Shown piece by piece: positions 46,317 through 57,556 of a stretch of 64,000 nucleotides of DNA (positions are counted from its first letter, which is position 1; every line of letters begins with the position of its first letter). The DNA is from Sphaerolaimus hirsutus. Taxonomy: Eukaryota > Nematoda > Chromadorea > Monhysterida > Sphaerolaimidae. Position numbers and translations under genes: made by a program. The DNA lies in assembly GCA_964036195.1 (NCBI GenBank), contig OZ038455.1:16261855-16325854 (forward strand). Reading direction: 5' to 3'. Below the pieces are notes generated by a model that made no database searches, was not told the DNA's origin, and saw nothing but the letters and a program-made list of their open reading frames with translations.

Positions 46317-49300
46317 ATGTCTCACTCAACGTTACTCAGAAATCTGGGTAAATTATCCTGTTGCCCGATGCAGGATGGATTGGCTGTTTTCAGTACCAGA
46401 TTTTGCTCAAATGCTCCAGGTTATCTTTTGACATTTATTTTACATTTTGCAAATATTTTTTTTCGCGCTGAGTGTGTATTAATTTGCACTTGCCCAGGGG
46501 AAATTTTCTGGGAAATTTTCGTGGTAGCGGTGGGAAACTGCCAGAAAAAATGGCGCACAGAGAAGGGACTTCAGTTTTATAATATACTTTATACTGTAAT
46601 TATCTACAAGTGCCAGTGTGACATTTCCAAAATTTTAGAAAACTCACACGTCATTTTTGAACGCGTTCGAGTTTACCGAAATGAGCTGTCCGTCAACTAA
46701 AGATGATCGGAATCAGATCGGAAGCGTTCCGGTAAACTCAAATCAGTCCAAAGCTAATTTTTGAGTTTTCAAAATATGAAAACTATGGTGTGGAATACAG
46801 TGTCATACAATCGCCGCATGCAGGCAAACCACAGCATTACAAAGTAGTTATCGTCGGGGGCGGAGCCGGGGGATCGACCGCCTGCAACCACTTCGCTCCC
46901 AAGTTGGGCAAGGGCGCCATCGCCGTTGTTGAACCAAGTCAGGTCAGTGTTGACTTGTAAAATCATTTTTCGGCACTTTTTCCGGGCTGTACGCAAGTAA
47001 AATCGAATATTCGCCTGACTATTTATTCGATTCCAATGATTTTGGTTCACATTATTCTGGAGTATATTTTTCGGTTTCACATGCCTTATTATTATACGGA
47101 AGCATGCTGAAATGGAAATCATGGAAATGGAGTTTGCCGCCAAAAATAAAACAAAAGCAATGAAAATACTGGTAACAGTTTTGTGCATATTGTGTATCAA
47201 TACTTAGATATCAATCACCCCCCCCCCCCCGCAGCATCACTACTACCAGCCTGGTTTTACATTAGTGGGTGGTGGCTTGAAGAAATTTGAGTGGACCAGA
47301 CATTCAACGCAAAAGCATTTGCACAAAAACGCTGATTGGCTCAAAGTCAGCGCAAAATCTTTCGAGCCGGATGAAAATTGTGTTACCTTGAGCGATGGCA
47401 CCAAGTTGAGTTACGATGTTCTATTGGTCGCCATGGGAGTGCAGCTACGTTTTGATCTGGTTAGTTTATGTGTTTTGGAGACTGTTCTGCAGAGTTGTTA
47501 AAAGTACCAAACTTTTTTTAAAGTATATGTAAACATAAAGTATTTATTTTTACTCACCCCCTGAGAACTGACAACGTTAAGAAAATTTTATACTTTTACT
47601 CATAAGTAAAGGTGAGTAAAATACTTTTTTCTGAACAGCGTAAAAGTCAGTATTTTTGTGAAATTTTGCCCCAATTTTCACTCAAAATCACTAATTTTCA
47701 TATATTTTTGCCCATTTTCACCTTCATATTCGCCTATTTTCAGCTTTTTTGGCTATATATGACCTCATATAAATACCGCTTCTTTATTTTTGGTCTCTTT
47801 TCACCCTTTTCTCCCTTCCTTTCCACGCCTTAAAAAACCTGTGTAAACGCCTATCAGAAATGCGTTTTCGTACTCGAGTACTTTTGAAAAGAATATGTAA
47901 AAGCGAGTACAGAACGTTTTTGTTCGAAGGAAACCAAACGTATTTACTCTACTCGAGTATACGTATTTATCGAGTAAAAGTAAATACGGTTCAACAACTC
48001 GGTGCAGGCCTATTCCGCATGTAAACCCATCCCGCGTAAACCCATGATAGACACATTATAGCCGCAGGGGTAAGAAAGGGGGGCGGGTCACCCCACCCCA
48101 AACTACCCAGCTATCTATCTATCCCTGTCATTAATTTTTTTTGGCAAGTTTCCCCTGAACACCCCCCCTGCGAATTGCGTAGCTGTCTAGCTATCTGGAG
48201 CGCTTTTGAGCAATTTTACCCTAATTTTCAGCCAAAATCGCTAATTTTTATACTTTTTATAGATTTTCACCTTCAAAATCATCAAGTTATGTGTTTTATA
48301 ACCTACATCATGCCGGGTATACTTAAATGTGTTTCGGGTCAACATGCGGGATGGGTTTACATGCGGAATGGTACAGTGCCAACAACTCTGCTGTTCAAAA
48401 CCTTAGTATTTATGTTAGATGTCGTGTTGATGACCCAATTTACTCGACCCGCTCAGGTGGAAAATCTGCCAGATGCGCTGGAAAAAAGGCCGAACGTACT
48501 GTCGAACTATAGCCCAAAATATGTGTCAAAAACATTTCCCGCATTTCAAAATTTCAAGGGTGGCCGAGCTTTGTTCACGCACCCCGATACGCCTTTGAAG
48601 TGTGCCGGCGCACCGCAGAAAGCTTGCTATCTTTTTGAGAGCCATTTGAGCAAGGTGAATGTGTTTTTTTGCAAAACTTGAAAGCCACGGGTGCTCACAA
48701 GTTGAAGCGGGCCTGCAGGAGAAACGTAGCACAAAATGTCAAGTGTATTACTGTTAAGATTGTATCCTCAGCTCAGACATGGGGTATTTCGAAGGGGGGT
48801 TAAATCGGGGGTTTATTTCGAGTAAATACGGTATTTCTTATTTTATCGCTTTTTGGGGTTATATTTATTTCATCATGTCTGTCGAAAGTTATTCAAGGGG
48901 AGGTTTACATCGCTGACACTGAAACTTATCTAGGAAAATGCGACATTCGGTACCAATAATCATAAAATACCAATAAGCATCGAATCACCGTGGACAGAAT
49001 CTATAAACCATCAAAAAATCAAACTATTTACCAATCCAAAAAACCTACCGCAGTACAACAAGCGCACACCGGACACTGAAATCCACTTCAATACCGCAAT
49101 ACCGGCTGTTTTCGGCGTACCGAAGTATGCGCAGGCGCTGATGCCAATCCTGAAACGCAAGGGAATCACCTTGAATGTCAGACACGTTTTGAGGGCCGTT
49201 AAAAAGGATAAAGACGAGGCATTGTTTCATGTTTTTGATGAAGATGGCAAACTGATTGACGAGAAATGGGTTCCGGTTAGTGGTGGGGAAGATACTGGGA

Positions 49301-51858
49301 AATATGGCACCGCACCGTACCAGCACCAGTGCTTTTCTGTAAAAATGGCACCGGCACCAGCGGGCACCTTTAACAAATTTCAAGGGTGCTGGTGCCCTAC
49401 ATCGGAGTACCGGTGCCTTCCAAACACTAGTTATGTTTTCGCTTTGTGTTTGTTTGAAAGCGGTATAGGTCAATCTATCTAAATATATGTTTATCATATG
49501 TATGTAAATATTGAAATGGATATACGCGGCGGACCGCAAAGTATGCGCAGAATCCTACCATTATTTTATGATAAAATCTTGTGATTAATTTCGTAATTGA
49601 TTTTTCCATAGTAACAACGAAATATTATGATGACCAAAATTTGGTTCAAATTCAGATGGGTTATGGTAGGTGTCCATACTAAGTGTTATGTCCGCCGAGT
49701 GGAACAAATCCGCGCTGAATTCGATTTTTCCTGATTTGGCGCTCGCGCACATTTAAATATAACGAAACCCTACATAAATAAGACTCCGCCTTTCCAGTTC
49801 AGCCTGTTGCACGTGGGCGCGCCATGCTCTGCCCCCGAACCGCTGAGAAATATGGCGACGCTCGGGTCGAAATTAGTCGACCCGGCTGGATTCGTGGCCG
49901 TGCACAAGAACACCTTGAAGCATCTGGAGTACCCGAATGTATTTGCGATTGGAGATTGCACCGCGCTGCCCAATGCGAAAACTGCCGCCGCTGTGGGTGA
50001 GTGAAGATTCCAGGGGTGGGTGCTGTTTTACAAGTTTTGATTTCCTTCAGTTTAGGTGTGTTTGCTCACAGTGAGCCACCACATTTGCCGGGGGCCGATA
50101 CCGTCCAACTTTCGGTGTGGTTCTTATTTTTAAATGGGCGAAAAATAAACTGAGATCACCGACGAATGCCAGATCGTCCACACCACACTTATTATTATAT
50201 CATTTATAAACTTTAAAAGAAGTCTAGGGGGCAAAGTTTTTGACGATATTGGCACACTGCCAACCAGTGGTCCCAATGCTTTCATGCTCATTTATGGTGT
50301 TGGCAAGCGATTTGAAATTCTACTTCGAAAATAAATTGCAGCATAAACAGATCAGTTCATGGGTCGAGATTGACAACTGACGAGGTTTATATTCTGTGTG
50401 CACTTTATCCTGCACTCGCAATTTATAAATATTGAGAATTGACATTGCAGTAGAAAAACGGGTAGCAGGCAATCATCTCAAGTTGTAAAAGATCATTTTC
50501 ATTTGTTTACCACTATATTGTTGCTTGCAGCGGCTCAGTGGGGTGTAGTGCGACAATTGATGGCAGCAAAATTGAATGGAAAATCTACGGATGGTGTCAC
50601 CGACACAGTGAGTGGTTTTGTGTGTTGATGTAGACTGCCTGGTGGGCGTGCCAAAATACCTCGAATAAATCCACCGTGGAGCAAATAACTCCAGGGTTGA
50701 AATTTCAACCTTCTGAAGACATGGTATGTAACTTTTACTTTCATTGTAAATTTGAGGTAAATCTAGGTATGTAAATTTTACCTCCAATATGTTAAATGTA
50801 AATGTAATATGTAAGCATATTTACATATTGTGTGGATAGCTGAACTAATACATGTTTACACTGTGATTCTGTAGGACATTTGTGGATTAGGAAGTTGTGA
50901 GAAATAATTCATTCCAAAATGTCACATTAAACATTCGAAGCACCTATTCAACCGGCGCACACGCACATTACAGTACGACGGTTACGGTAGCTGTCCTTTG
51001 ATCACGGACTACGGTAAGACGATTCTGGCTGAATTCGGGTACGATGGACAGATTCTGGAGACCTTTCCCATAAATATGGGGAAGGAGCGCTATACGAGCT
51101 GGCTGCTGAAAACGCAGATGATGGCGCCCTTGTACTGGAACCTAATGGTTGACTCGTGAGTTTCGTATGTATGTGTTTTTTATTGGGTTTAGGATTAGGA
51201 TGTTGCTTAAGTAAAACTCTGGGTTTTCTGAAATGACTCTGTGCCTGTAGGCATGTAAACCCGCTAGTCATGTAGACCCACCAGCCATGTGTCTTAGGGG
51301 GATCAGCATGTCACTAACCTGTGCTGTGCAAATCCCCCACTCCCTAAGATACATGACTGGCGGGTCTACGTGACTAGTGGGTTTACATGACTAGTAGGCT
51401 TGAAATGAGTCTAGTATTAACTGTCACAGTTGATGCTAGACCAGTCGAGAAAACGCGCACTTCTGCACGTATTAATGACTGGCCAGAACTAATAAGCTTA
51501 TTTGTGTTGACTGCACCCTGCAAAATAACAGACAAAATTATCCCTGTTCCCTGCATAAATTTGGGAGTACTTCTCACTAAAATTTTTGATGTTAATTGAA
51601 CTCCATTTATAACGACCCACGCAACGGGTATCGAGTGAAACTTTTCCAATCATGACAATACTGATGCCATGCCAATCAGCACTTGACAGTTGTTATGTCA
51701 ACTATAGTTGACGGATTCCTCATTTCGGTGAACTCAAATGTGTTCATGGTTGATGTATCAACTTCGGAAATGTAAACGCCTTGAAAAATTTTTCCAGGGC
51801 TTTGTGGCGCGGACCAAAATGGGCGAGGAAATTGTTCCATCTGGGCATGACAAAGTGA
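46317..51858 (+). CDS. SQOR: Sulfide:quinone oxidoreductase, mitochondrial
   Basis: Nine exons, all phases consistent: 46317-46419, 46824-46942, 47235-47459, 48457-48654, 49054-49275, 49798-49996, 50531-50607, 50974-51155 and 51798-51858 (TGA); 461 residues (human 450). It oxidises hydrogen sulfide at the inner mitochondrial membrane and passes electrons to ubiquinone. The N-terminus is a likely targeting peptide (MSHSTLLRNLGKLSCC). FAD-binding VIVGGGAGG lies at 44-51. Both redox-active cysteines are present: Cys198 in PLKCAGAPQK and Cys388 in YGSCPLITDYGK. Other landmarks are YYQPGFTLVGGG, FAIGDCTALPNAKTAAAV and the C-terminal LFHLGM motif, which binds the membrane in homologues. Intron 3 (997 bp) holds a GTACTCGAG element and another repeat. 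No frame disruption seen. Confidence 0.95.
47495..47998. mobile_element. GTACTCGAG element in SQOR intron 3
   Basis: The left end AGAGTTGTTAAAAGTACCAA is matched at the right by AAATACGGTTCAACAACTC. GAGTAAAAGTAAATAC and ACTCGAGTACTTTT words recur. Similar elements at 20030 and 62318. Confidence 0.6.
48008..48370. repeat. Inverted repeat in SQOR intron 3
   Basis: ATTCCGCATGTAAACCCATC (48011) is repeated in complement as GATGGGTTTACATGCGGAAT (48350-48369), enclosing CTATCTATCTATCCC and AGCTATCTGGAGCGC words. Probably an inserted element next to the GTACTCGAG one. Confidence 0.55.
51241..51400. repeat. Palindromic repeat in last SQOR intron
   Basis: CATGTAAACCCGCTAGTCAT and GTAGACCCACCAGCCATGT on the left are mirrored by ACATGACTGGCGGGTCTAC and GTGACTAGTGGGTTTACATG on the right. 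About 160 bp, likely a small foldback element. Confidence 0.55.
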
Positions 51859-52022
51859 AACCGAATCTACACGCCCGCATAGATTTCTATCGTCTATTTT
51901 TTCTTACATTCCGTAGTATTTAGTGCCTTTGGTGATTCGCCTCGAACGCACACGAGTTTATGTCCATTCATGTCACTTTTCCCTGATAAAAACACCTGTT
52001 ATGGTTTTTTGTTTCTGGTGAC

Positions 52023-52905
52023 TAGTGATGGAAAAGCGCCAGAAAAAATGGCGCCAGGCGCCAAGGGCGCCATGGCGCCATTCGGAAAGTGGGCGCCAAG
52101 CGCCAAGGGCGCCACAGAAAAAGGGCGCCAGGCGCCAAGGGCGCCATTCAGAAAGTGGGCGCCAGGCGCCAGGGGCGCCACGGAAAGAGGGCGCCAAGCG
52201 CCAAGGGCGCCATGGCGCCATTTGAAAAATAGGGCGCCAGGCGCCAAGGGCGCCAGGATAAAAAAGTGCCTAAAACACCATGCGTGTGCTAAAAATGTTT
52301 CTACAGCACCATTGTACGCGCATTCACTTCTTAATTCGCGTTCTCCAGGATGTAATGAACAAAAACAAGGCTAGCAACAAAATTTTTTGAATAAAATCCA
52401 CATGACGAATTCAAACGCAATGGTAATTGTCATTTGACAACAATCCGTTCATTACAAATAGACCTTTCCAAACAATGTTTCCTAATTGCAACGATTTAAA
52501 TCCGTTTATTTATGATTTTGCAAGTTAGACGGTCCATCATTTTTGTCTTCTGATCCGTCAGACAGATCTGATGAACCGTTGGACGAAAGATTTCCACCCA
52601 CTCACACCACTTCGTCCATTTTTCTGGCGAATTTAGATCATCCACGGATGCGTTTTTTATATATTTTTTTCGTTTACACAGCACTCAGCGTGAAACCCTG
52701 CTGGCGCCTTTTTGGCGCCCTTATTAAGCAGGGCGCCAGGCGCCAAGGGCGCCACGGAAAAAGGGCGCCATGGCGCCTTTCAGAATGTGGGCGCCAGGCG
52801 CCAAGGGCGCCACAGAAAAAGGGCGCCAAGCGCCAATGGCGCCATGGCGCGGCGCCCTTTGGCGCCCTCAAATGGCGCCAGCGCCATGGCGCCATTCCAT
52901 CACTA
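52023..52905. mobile_element. hAT-type element, GGCGCC repeats, copy 2
   Basis: 883 bp, inverted relative to 9941-10845. TAGTGATGGAAAAGCGCC to GGCGCCATTCCATCACTA, with the perfect 8-bp duplication CTGGTGAC (52015-52022, 52906-52913). It carries the same unique core and 61-codon frame (minus strand, 52496-52684). It lies 164 bp after the SQOR stop, so it may affect the 3' end of that transcript. Confidence 0.92.
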
Positions 52906-53063
52906 CTGGTGACTGATATTTTTACGCTTGACCTTTTGCGTTATTACTCCAGTTTAATAAAAAAATTCTTAAAGTTGAACTTATGAAATTTGGATGTAAG
53001 TCGTGTAGTTTCACTTAAAAAGCATTCCGTCAACTCATGTAATCCAGGCATAGCACGAACCAG

Positions 53064-53191
53064 TTCCGCAAGTTGCAAAGTAAAGAGTGAAATTTTACTC
53101 TTCACTTTACTCTTTACTTTTAACTTCACTCTTTACTTTGTTTTTTACTTTTCGTTTTACTTTGCCACTTGTGGAACTGGCCCTAGTTCAA
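53064..53191. mobile_element. Introner-like element, AAAGTAAAGAGTGAA type
   Basis: ACCAGTTCCGCAAGTTGCAA on the left and TTTGCCACTTGTGGAACTGG then CCC on the right are inverted repeats. TAG flanks both sides (in GGCATAGCACG and CCCTAGTTC). Interior of CACTTTACTCTTTACTTTT words. Confidence 0.55.
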
Positions 53192-53532
53192 CAACCTCAG
53201 AAACACGGTATTCATGCTAAAATTCGTGTTCATTGGCACCCGAATCATTCAAATACATACACTTTGTGGATACATATCAAATGCCCAAATGCGGGAGTTA
53301 CTCAAGGGGGAGTTATTCAAGCATGTGTTATTTTGTCCTCACCTGGCCAACAGTGGGAGCTATTCAAGTGAGGTCTTATTTAAGGATATCCGGTACATGT
53401 GTGCCCATAAAAATTAATTGTTTAAAGCAGCGTTAACACGGCCTCCTGTGAACGCCGCAAGTTCCATAATTCCGGAACAAAGTTCTTAATCTGCAAGAAA
53501 AGGCAGTGAAGTGCCGCGAAGCCGTGTAAACG

Positions 53533-53752
53533 GGGGTGCACTGATACGCACATCTGCCCGTTACGCACATTTGCCCGTTTTTTTCACTTGACACTTTTTC
53601 AAGTGATTTTCAGATATGAGTGAAGTGAAAAAAAGTTCACTAATGTCATTGCGCAACTTTTTTTCATATTACTCATATCTGAAAATTACTTAAAAAAGTG
53701 TCAAGTGAAAAAAGGGCAAATGTGCGTAACGGGCAGATGTGCGTATCAGGCC
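53533..53752. repeat. Inverted repeat with GCACATCTGCCCG ends
   Basis: TGATACGCACATCTGCCCGT and TACGCACATTTGCCC on the left recur in complement on the right (GGGCAAATGTGCGTAACGGG, CAGATGTGCGTATCA), with AAGTGTCAAGTGAAAA words inside. About 220 bp, foldback-type. Confidence 0.65.
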
Positions 53753-53939
53753 TGCCCCGTGTAAACTACCGTTTACGTATTATTTAGATTTTAGCATGAA
53801 AAAATTGATAATTGCCAGGGATAATCAATTGTGATAGTCCATTGCCTTCCAAAATGCTGCCATAGTAAACATAGACAGGCTTCGCGTAAAATGTCAACGC
53901 TGAATTTACCTATCGAGTTCACATGTTCACCTAATGAAG

Positions 53940-54103
53940 GGCAGTCCCAAGCCCTGTCAAGTGTAAAGTGTCAAATGCTAAGTAAAGTGTCAATCAACAC
54001 AAAGAAGAAAATATTTTATTACCGAACTTTGCGTGACAATTGACAGTTTACTTTACATTTGGCACTTTACTTCACACTTTACTGGGCTAGGGACTGCCAC
54101 CTG
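53940..54103. mobile_element. Introner-like element
   Basis: GGCAGTCCCAAGCCCTGTCA and AGTGTAAAGTGTC on the left; GGCACTTTACTTCACACTTT and GGGCTAGGGACTGCCACCTG on the right. It lies 155 bp upstream of tRNA-Tyr. Confidence 0.65.
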
Positions 54104-54257
54104 TGCGCAGTGAAAATTTTCGCGTGACGCAATAAAAACGTGTTGGGTGGAATGGAATTTTTGAGGTGAATTTGATAAGTGTAATGTAAAAAAGCGTACG
54201 CAAGACTCAGGACAACCACGTTCAACGTATTGTAAATTAAGAAGGCCGCTTGTGTGC

Positions 54258-54342
54258 CCTTCGGTAGCTCAGTTGGTAGAGCGGTGGACTGTAGTGGTCG
54301 GCGGACATCCATAGGTCACTGGTTCGAATCCGGTCCGAAGGA
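54258..54342 (+). tRNA. tRNA-Tyr (GTA) with 12-nt intron
   Basis: Complete cloverleaf. Acceptor stem CCTTCGG (54258-54264) pairs with CCGAAGG (54335-54341), discriminator A54342. The D arm reads GCTCAGTTGGTAGAGC, the anticodon stem GTGGA/TCCAT, and the T arm ACTGG-TTCGAAT-CCGGT. Anticodon GTA is at 54291-54293. A 12-nt intron (54295-54306, TGGTCGGCGGAC) sits after the base 3' of the anticodon, the usual place in eukaryotic tRNA-Tyr. A T-run from 54350 would end Pol III transcription. Confidence 0.95.
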
Positions 54343-55264
54343 GTCATGATTTTTTTGCATTTTTTGAGTGAAGGTGATGTGCTGAACAACAGGGTATTTT
54401 AGGAAAATAATTAGGTGAGCTTTTTGTATTTTTTGAGTGTGCAGGACACTGCCAGGCAAACATTTGGTATTGGTGAAATTGTTTCCTTGTGATGCAGTTT
54501 GCTGTGTTATTTTAGGTAATATGCAAACTGCATCGCTCATTAATTGATTGCCTACCTATATTAATAGACTGTGTAAAATATACATATTACCCTTGATATC
54601 GGGTGGGCGCGCCAGCGCCATCCCTCGCTGCCGAGGGAGGGCGCAAGCGACCCACCCATAATATGGTCGGACACACCAAAATGCGGAAATCGCAAATTTA
54701 AAATCGCAATAACTTCGGAACGCAATGCGCTAGTGCAGAACCGACTGCACCATTAAAAAGCCCGTGTCGAAAAGTACCACCATGCAAATTTTCAGATCCA
54801 ACGGTTGAGTTCGACAGAAGTTATTACGGATTTTCTTTTTCAAGTAGTGTTGTTGTCGTTGTTCTTGTTCTTGTTCTTGTTGTTCTTCTTGTTCTCCCGA
54901 CAATCTTCAAACTGCAATAACTTCTTTGAAACACGACCGATTTTCATGGTTGATGGCTCATATGAAAGAGCATATGATGCCATTTCTTATTTTCGGGATT
55001 TTTTTTCACAGGCTCCGCCCACTTCGGGACGGTATCTGTTTGAAATTTTCAAACCTCAATAAATTAAAAATTTGAATACAAATGCAGCAATAAAAAAAAT
55101 TTGTTGATGTGCGCCATGACTAGAGCTTTCAAATGAGCCAATTTTTGGCGATTTTGGTTGAGATTTACAAAAGTTATTCAAGTTTGCTTGTTTTGTGTAA
55201 AATGCGCAAACATGCCTGAACTACTGCTTGATGTGATACTGAGCATGTGACCTTGCATGGTGAT
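54343..55264. other. No gene seen; short GC hairpin
   Basis: At 54606-54662 GGGTGGGCGCG, CCAGCGCC and TCCCTCG are mirrored by CGAGGGA, GGGCGC and CCCACCC, a 55-bp hairpin. The rest is AT-rich with words such as AATAACTTCGGAAC; no exon supported. Confidence 0.45.
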
Positions 55265-56940
55265 TACTATCAGGTCATAAATTTCTAGTGGTTAATGTCA
55301 AGTCAAATGTCAAGTTATAAATGTCAAGTCAATTGTCAAGTGATAATGTCAAGCAATAAATGTCAGGCCAAATGTCAAGTGATAAAATATTAAGTGATAA
55401 AATATCAAGTCAAATATCAAGTGATAAATGTCAAGTGGTAGATTTCGAGTGAAATTTCAAGTGAAAAATGTCAAGTGATAGATGTCAAGTGATAAATGTC
55501 AAGTGATAAATTTCACGTTAAATGTCAAGTGATGAATGTCAAGACAAATGTCAATTGATAAATGTCAATTTATAAATGTCAAGTTTTAAATATCAAGTGA
55601 TAAATGTCAAGTGATAGATGTCAAGTTATAAAATATCAAGTGATAAAATATCAAGTCAAATATCAAGTGATAACTTTCAAGTCAAATGTCAACTGATAAA
55701 TTTCAACTGAAATGTCAAGTTAAATGTCATGTCAAATGTCAAGTTAAACATCAAGTGATAAATTTCAAGTGAACTGTCAAGTTTAATGTCAAGTGATAAA
55801 TGTCATGTCAAATGTCAAGTCAAACGTCAAGTTGTAGATGTCAAGTCTAAAGTCAAGTCAAGTCAAATGTCGAGTTTTAGATGTCAAGTGATAAATGTCA
55901 AGTGATAAATTTCACATGAAATGTCAAGTTAAATGTCAAGTGATGAATGTCAAGACAAATGTCAATTGATAAATGTCAATTGATAAATGTCAAGTGATAA
56001 ATATCAAGTGATAAATGTCAAGTGATGGATGTCAAGTTATAAAAAATCAAGTGATAAAATATCAAGTCAAATATCAAGTGATAACTTTCAAGTCAAATGT
56101 CAACTGATAAATTTCAACTGAAATGTCAAGTTTAATGCCAAGTGATAAATGTCATGTCAAATGTCAAGTCAAATGTCAAGTGATAAATTTCAAGTGAAAT
56201 GTCAAGTTTAATGTCAAGTGATAAATGTCATGTCAAATGTCAAGTCAAATGTCAAGTTTAATGTCAACTGATAAATGTCATGTCAAGTGTAAAGTGACAA
56301 ATTTCAAGTCAAGTCAAATAACAAGTCATATGTCAAGTCAAATTTCAAGTGGTAAATGTCAAGTCAAATTTCAAGTGGTAAATGTCAAGTCAAATGTCAA
56401 GTTAAATGTCAAGTGATCAAATATCAAGTCAAATGTCAAGTGATAAATGTCAAGTCAAATGTCAAGTTGTAAATGTCAAGTCTAAAGTCAAGTCAAGTCA
56501 AATGTCAAGTGATAAATTTCAAGGTGAATACAAAGTGATAACTTTCAATTGAAATGTCAAGTCAAATGCCAAATGATAAATTTCAAGTGAAATGTCAAGT
56601 AAAAAATTTCAAGTGAAATGTCAAGTCAAATGTCAAGTTAAATGTCAAGCTTAATGTCAAGTGATAAATGTCATGTCAAATGTCAAGTTTTACATCAAGT
56701 GATAAATTTCAAGTGAAATGTCAAGTTTAATGTCAAGTGATAAATGTCATGTCAAATGCCAAGTCAAATGTCAAGTTTAATGTCAACTGATCAATGTCAT
56801 GTCAAATGTCAAGTGACAAATTTCATGTCAAGTCAAATAACAAGTCATATGTCAAGTCAAATTTCAAGTGGTAAATGTCAAGTCAAATGTAAAGTTAAAT
56901 GTCAAGTGATCAAAAAATCAACAAAAGTCAAATGAGAAGT
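55265..56940. repeat. 1.7-kb tandem array, 14-bp unit
   Basis: Degenerate tandem array of ATAAATGTCAAGTG and variants (CAAATGTCAAGT, TTTCAAGTGAAATG). Higher-order copies are visible: words around GTGATGAATGTCAAGACAAA occur at about 55530 and 55939, and those around TTTAATGTCAACTGAT at about 56256 and 56775. Open frames in it (MSCQMSSQMSS type) are repeat artefacts. The word resembles the interior of the introner-like elements (GTGTCAAATG). Confidence 0.9.
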
Positions 56941-57343
56941 GAAATGGCAAGTAAAAAATTAAATTGAAAAACTTTGATAAATGGATACTGAACTGTGATC
57001 CATATTTCTAGTTAATTTTTTTGTGAACAATCACATAATGCTATTGTCACAAATATAGTTGTACATAGAATTATGATACACTCCTTAACTCTTGATGGCG
57101 GACCATATTGGTTTAAGAGACATTTCTCAATGAGTTTTGGATATGTCATTTAACACAACACATATGCAAGATCATTGGCATGCGCTGGCACCATGCCAGC
57201 CGATATTTGTAGGATGAAATTCACCCGGTCACATATAAACTTGGCCCTCATCCAAGTTATGGGTTGCATATTTTTGATCAAAATATAGTGCTGTTTGATG
57301 TGATACTGCCACTATATGGGTCTTCAAGGGTTATGATTTCAAA

Positions 57344-57520
57344 TTGTGCAATTTTATGGAGTGGTGCCATCTACTCCAAAATGGTGCCATTTTCATGAAG
57401 TGGCGCCAACTACTCCAAAATGGCATCATTTTCATGGAGTGGCGCCATCTACTCCAAAACGGCAGTGCCATCTACTCCAAAATGGCACCATTTTTGTGGA
57501 GTGGCACCATCTACTCGCCA
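57344..57520. repeat. Tandem ATCTACTCCAAAATGG repeat
   Basis: At least four tandem units of about 38 bp built of GGCGCCATCTACTCCAAAAT and GGTGCCATTTTCATGGAGT variants. Encoded peptides are repeat artefacts. Confidence 0.75.
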
Positions 57521-57556
57521 GCATATATATATTGTTCAGCAAGACACCTACTGGGT

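Noticed and set aside
46769-47200. Minus-strand frame of 143 codons
   Set aside because: Antisense to SQOR exon 2 and its following intron; no independent support.
51970-52986. Open frames in the second GGCGCC element
   Set aside because: Same repeat artefact as at 9951, mirrored.
56225-56935. Frames encoding MSCQMSSQMSS-like peptides
   Set aside because: Translation of the 14-bp tandem array.
55265-56940. CRISPR-like repeat array
   Set aside because: Units are contiguous and degenerate with no unique spacers, and the genome is eukaryotic.
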